A DNA stretch of 6,211 nucleotides from JBAPRR01 sp049281195 (lineage in GTDB: Bacteria; Actinomycetota; Acidimicrobiia; Acidimicrobiales; CAVXTF01): positions 1 to 6,211 of the forward strand of contig JBAPRR010000271.1 of assembly GCA_049281195.1 (NCBI GenBank), given 5' to 3'. This document shows positions 5,383-6,211 of this stretch, one piece after another. The notes below the pieces were generated by a model that was given only the letters and a program-made list of their open reading frames with translations, searched no databases and was not told the DNA's origin. The position numbers were made by a program, and so were the translations under genes. Every line of letters starts with the position of its first letter. Positions within the stretch are counted from its first letter, which is position 1.

Positions 5383-5877
5383 ATGTTCAGCTTCCCCAAC
5401 CCGGTGAACGAGAAGGCCGCCCGAGTGGTGGCCCTCGGGGTGGTGCTCATGTGCGTCGCTGCCATCGCATTCAGAGAGCAGTGGCTGCTCATCCCCATTG
5501 CATACGGCTTCTGGGCCCGGGTCCTCACCGGCCCGAAACTGAGCCCCCTCGGTCAGATAGCGACGCGGATCGTGGCTCCCCGGTTGGGAGAGCCCAAGTT
5601 AGCGGCCGGCCCCCCGAAAAGGTTCGCCCAGGCAATGGGGGTGGCGTTCTCGACCACCGCGGTGATCTTGTGGTTCGGTTTCGGAGAGGGAGCGGCAACC
5701 TGGGTAGTGCTCGGCATGCTGGCGGCGGCGGCATTTCTCGAAGGGGCGCTCGCCTACTGCATGGGCTGCCGGATATTCGCTCTCCTGATGAAGAGGGGCG
5801 TGATCCCCGCTGATGTGTGCGAGGCGTGTGCCGACATCAGCCTTCGCCATCCGGAGCTTCGAAGAGCCGCCTCCTGA
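5383..5877 (+). CDS. DUF4395 family membrane protein
   Basis: The 164-residue protein begins MFSFPNPVNEKAARV, which matches the FPNPVNE start of the DUF4395 family and fixes the start at 5383; an open frame reaches back to a TTG at 5299 but those residues do not look like the family. AGGAG precedes the ATG by only two bases, which is tight. Four hydrophobic segments are visible at about residues 12-30, 34-49, 84-100 and 105-126. A conserved loop PKRFAQAMG follows the second, and RVLTGPKLSP is also family-typical. Two cysteine pairs lie near the C-terminus: CMGC at 126-129 and CEAC at 146-149. The molecular role is unknown. Family members are often found near thioredoxin-like or sulfurtransferase genes, so a thiol or sulfur role is plausible but not shown here. 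Confidence 0.87.
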   Translation: MFSFPNPVNEKAARVVALGVVLMCVAAIAFREQWLLIPIAYGFWARVLTGPKLSPLGQIATRIVAPRLGEPKLAAGPPKRFAQAMGVAFSTTAVILWFGFGEGAATWVVLGMLAAAAFLEGALAYCMGCRIFALLMKRGVIPADVCEACADISLRHPELRRAAS

Positions 5878-5905
5878 TCACCGGGCGACCCATTCTGATC
5901 ACCGG
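5874..5905. repeat. 11-base direct repeat covering both convergent stop codons
   Basis: CTGATCACCGG occurs at 5874-5884 and again at 5895-5905. Each copy contains the palindrome TGATCA. The first supplies the TGA of the DUF4395 gene on the plus strand, and the second supplies the TGA of the MarR-like gene on the minus strand. Confidence 0.6.
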
Positions 5906-6211
5906 ATGAGCGACGGGTACGAGGCCTCTAGGTGCTCGTGAAGCAGCTTGCGGTCGGCTTCGGTCAGACCGAAGTTCAACTGTCTCCTCTTCACTGTTCC
6001 GAGGGCCGCGAAACCTTTCTCCGTAGCCTTTCCGCTCTCGGTGAGATGGAGCACGGTCTCAGACGGGTGCTCTTTCTGAGTGGCCTGTCGGACCCAGTGC
6101 GCCCGTTCGAGACGGGCCACCACCGCCTCGACGTGGGCATGGGAGACCTCGAGCTTCCGGGCCAGCTCCTCTGAGGTCTGGCTGTCTGTTTCCCACAGAG
6201 CTTGGATCACC
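5899..6211 (-). CDS. MarR-like winged-helix regulator (partial, N-terminus outside window)
   Basis: This is the C-terminal 103 or so residues of a small DNA-binding protein; the frame is open through the right edge, so the GTG at 6210 is an internal codon. A helix-turn-helix is seen at about residues 12-42 of the visible part (TSEELARKLEVSHAHVEAVV followed by ARLERAHWVRQ). After it comes a wing-like stretch and the segment VLHLTESGKATEKGF, which matches the MarR pattern of a beta strand leading into L-T-x-x-G and a dimerisation helix. The final part (LTEADRKLLHEHLEASYPSL) resembles the MarR C-terminal dimer helix. It converges on the DUF4395 gene with 21 bases between the stop codons. Its target and ligand are unknown; another winged-helix family cannot be excluded. 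Confidence 0.68.
   Translation of the reverse strand, partial: VIQALWETDSQTSEELARKLEVSHAHVEAVVARLERAHWVRQATQKEHPSETVLHLTESGKATEKGFAALGTVKRRQLNFGLTEADRKLLHEHLEASYPSLIR

Overview
The window looks like chromosomal DNA from a high-GC actinobacterium. The grounds are GC-rich codon use throughout, a cytochrome P450 that closely resembles the mycobacterial CYP142 steroid-side-chain oxidases, a mycobacterial-type small methyltransferase, a DUF4395 membrane protein, and short or absent leaders before several genes. A narrower placement (for example Acidimicrobiia) is only a guess. No rRNA, tRNA, CRISPR array, insertion sequence or phage gene is visible, and no stretch longer than about 210 bases lacks a gene.

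Left part (1-1204, minus strand): a secreted lipoprotein gene followed by an HlyD/MacA-type efflux adaptor gene that runs off the left edge. They look like the start of an export operon whose ABC transporter genes would lie beyond position 1. The lipoprotein is unusual: its mature part is two copies of a two-cysteine unit joined by Gly-rich and Ser/Thr-rich linkers. Divergent from it (1331-1894, plus strand) is a small SAM-dependent methyltransferase that is probably leaderless.

Centre (1911-5177, minus strand): a three-gene unit read in the order Fe(II)/2-oxoglutarate dioxygenase (TauD/AtsK type), CYP142-like P450, Gfo/Idh/MocA-type NAD(P)-dependent oxidoreductase. The last two genes overlap by one base (TGATG). 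The dioxygenase has a strong ribosome binding site and an extended -10 promoter. The 55-base gap before the P450 holds a hairpin that abuts an apparent TTG start with no Shine-Dalgarno sequence. The set suggests stepwise oxidation of one hydrophobic, possibly sterol-like or sulfated, substrate. The substrate cannot be read from the sequence, and no ferredoxin or ferredoxin reductase for the P450 lies in the window.

Right part (5178-6211): a 205-base divergent intergenic region with promoter-like sequences in both directions and several small inverted repeats, then a DUF4395 four-helix membrane protein on the plus strand. Convergent with it is the C-terminal part of a MarR-like winged-helix regulator that runs off the right edge. 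An 11-base direct repeat supplies the stop codons of both convergent genes.
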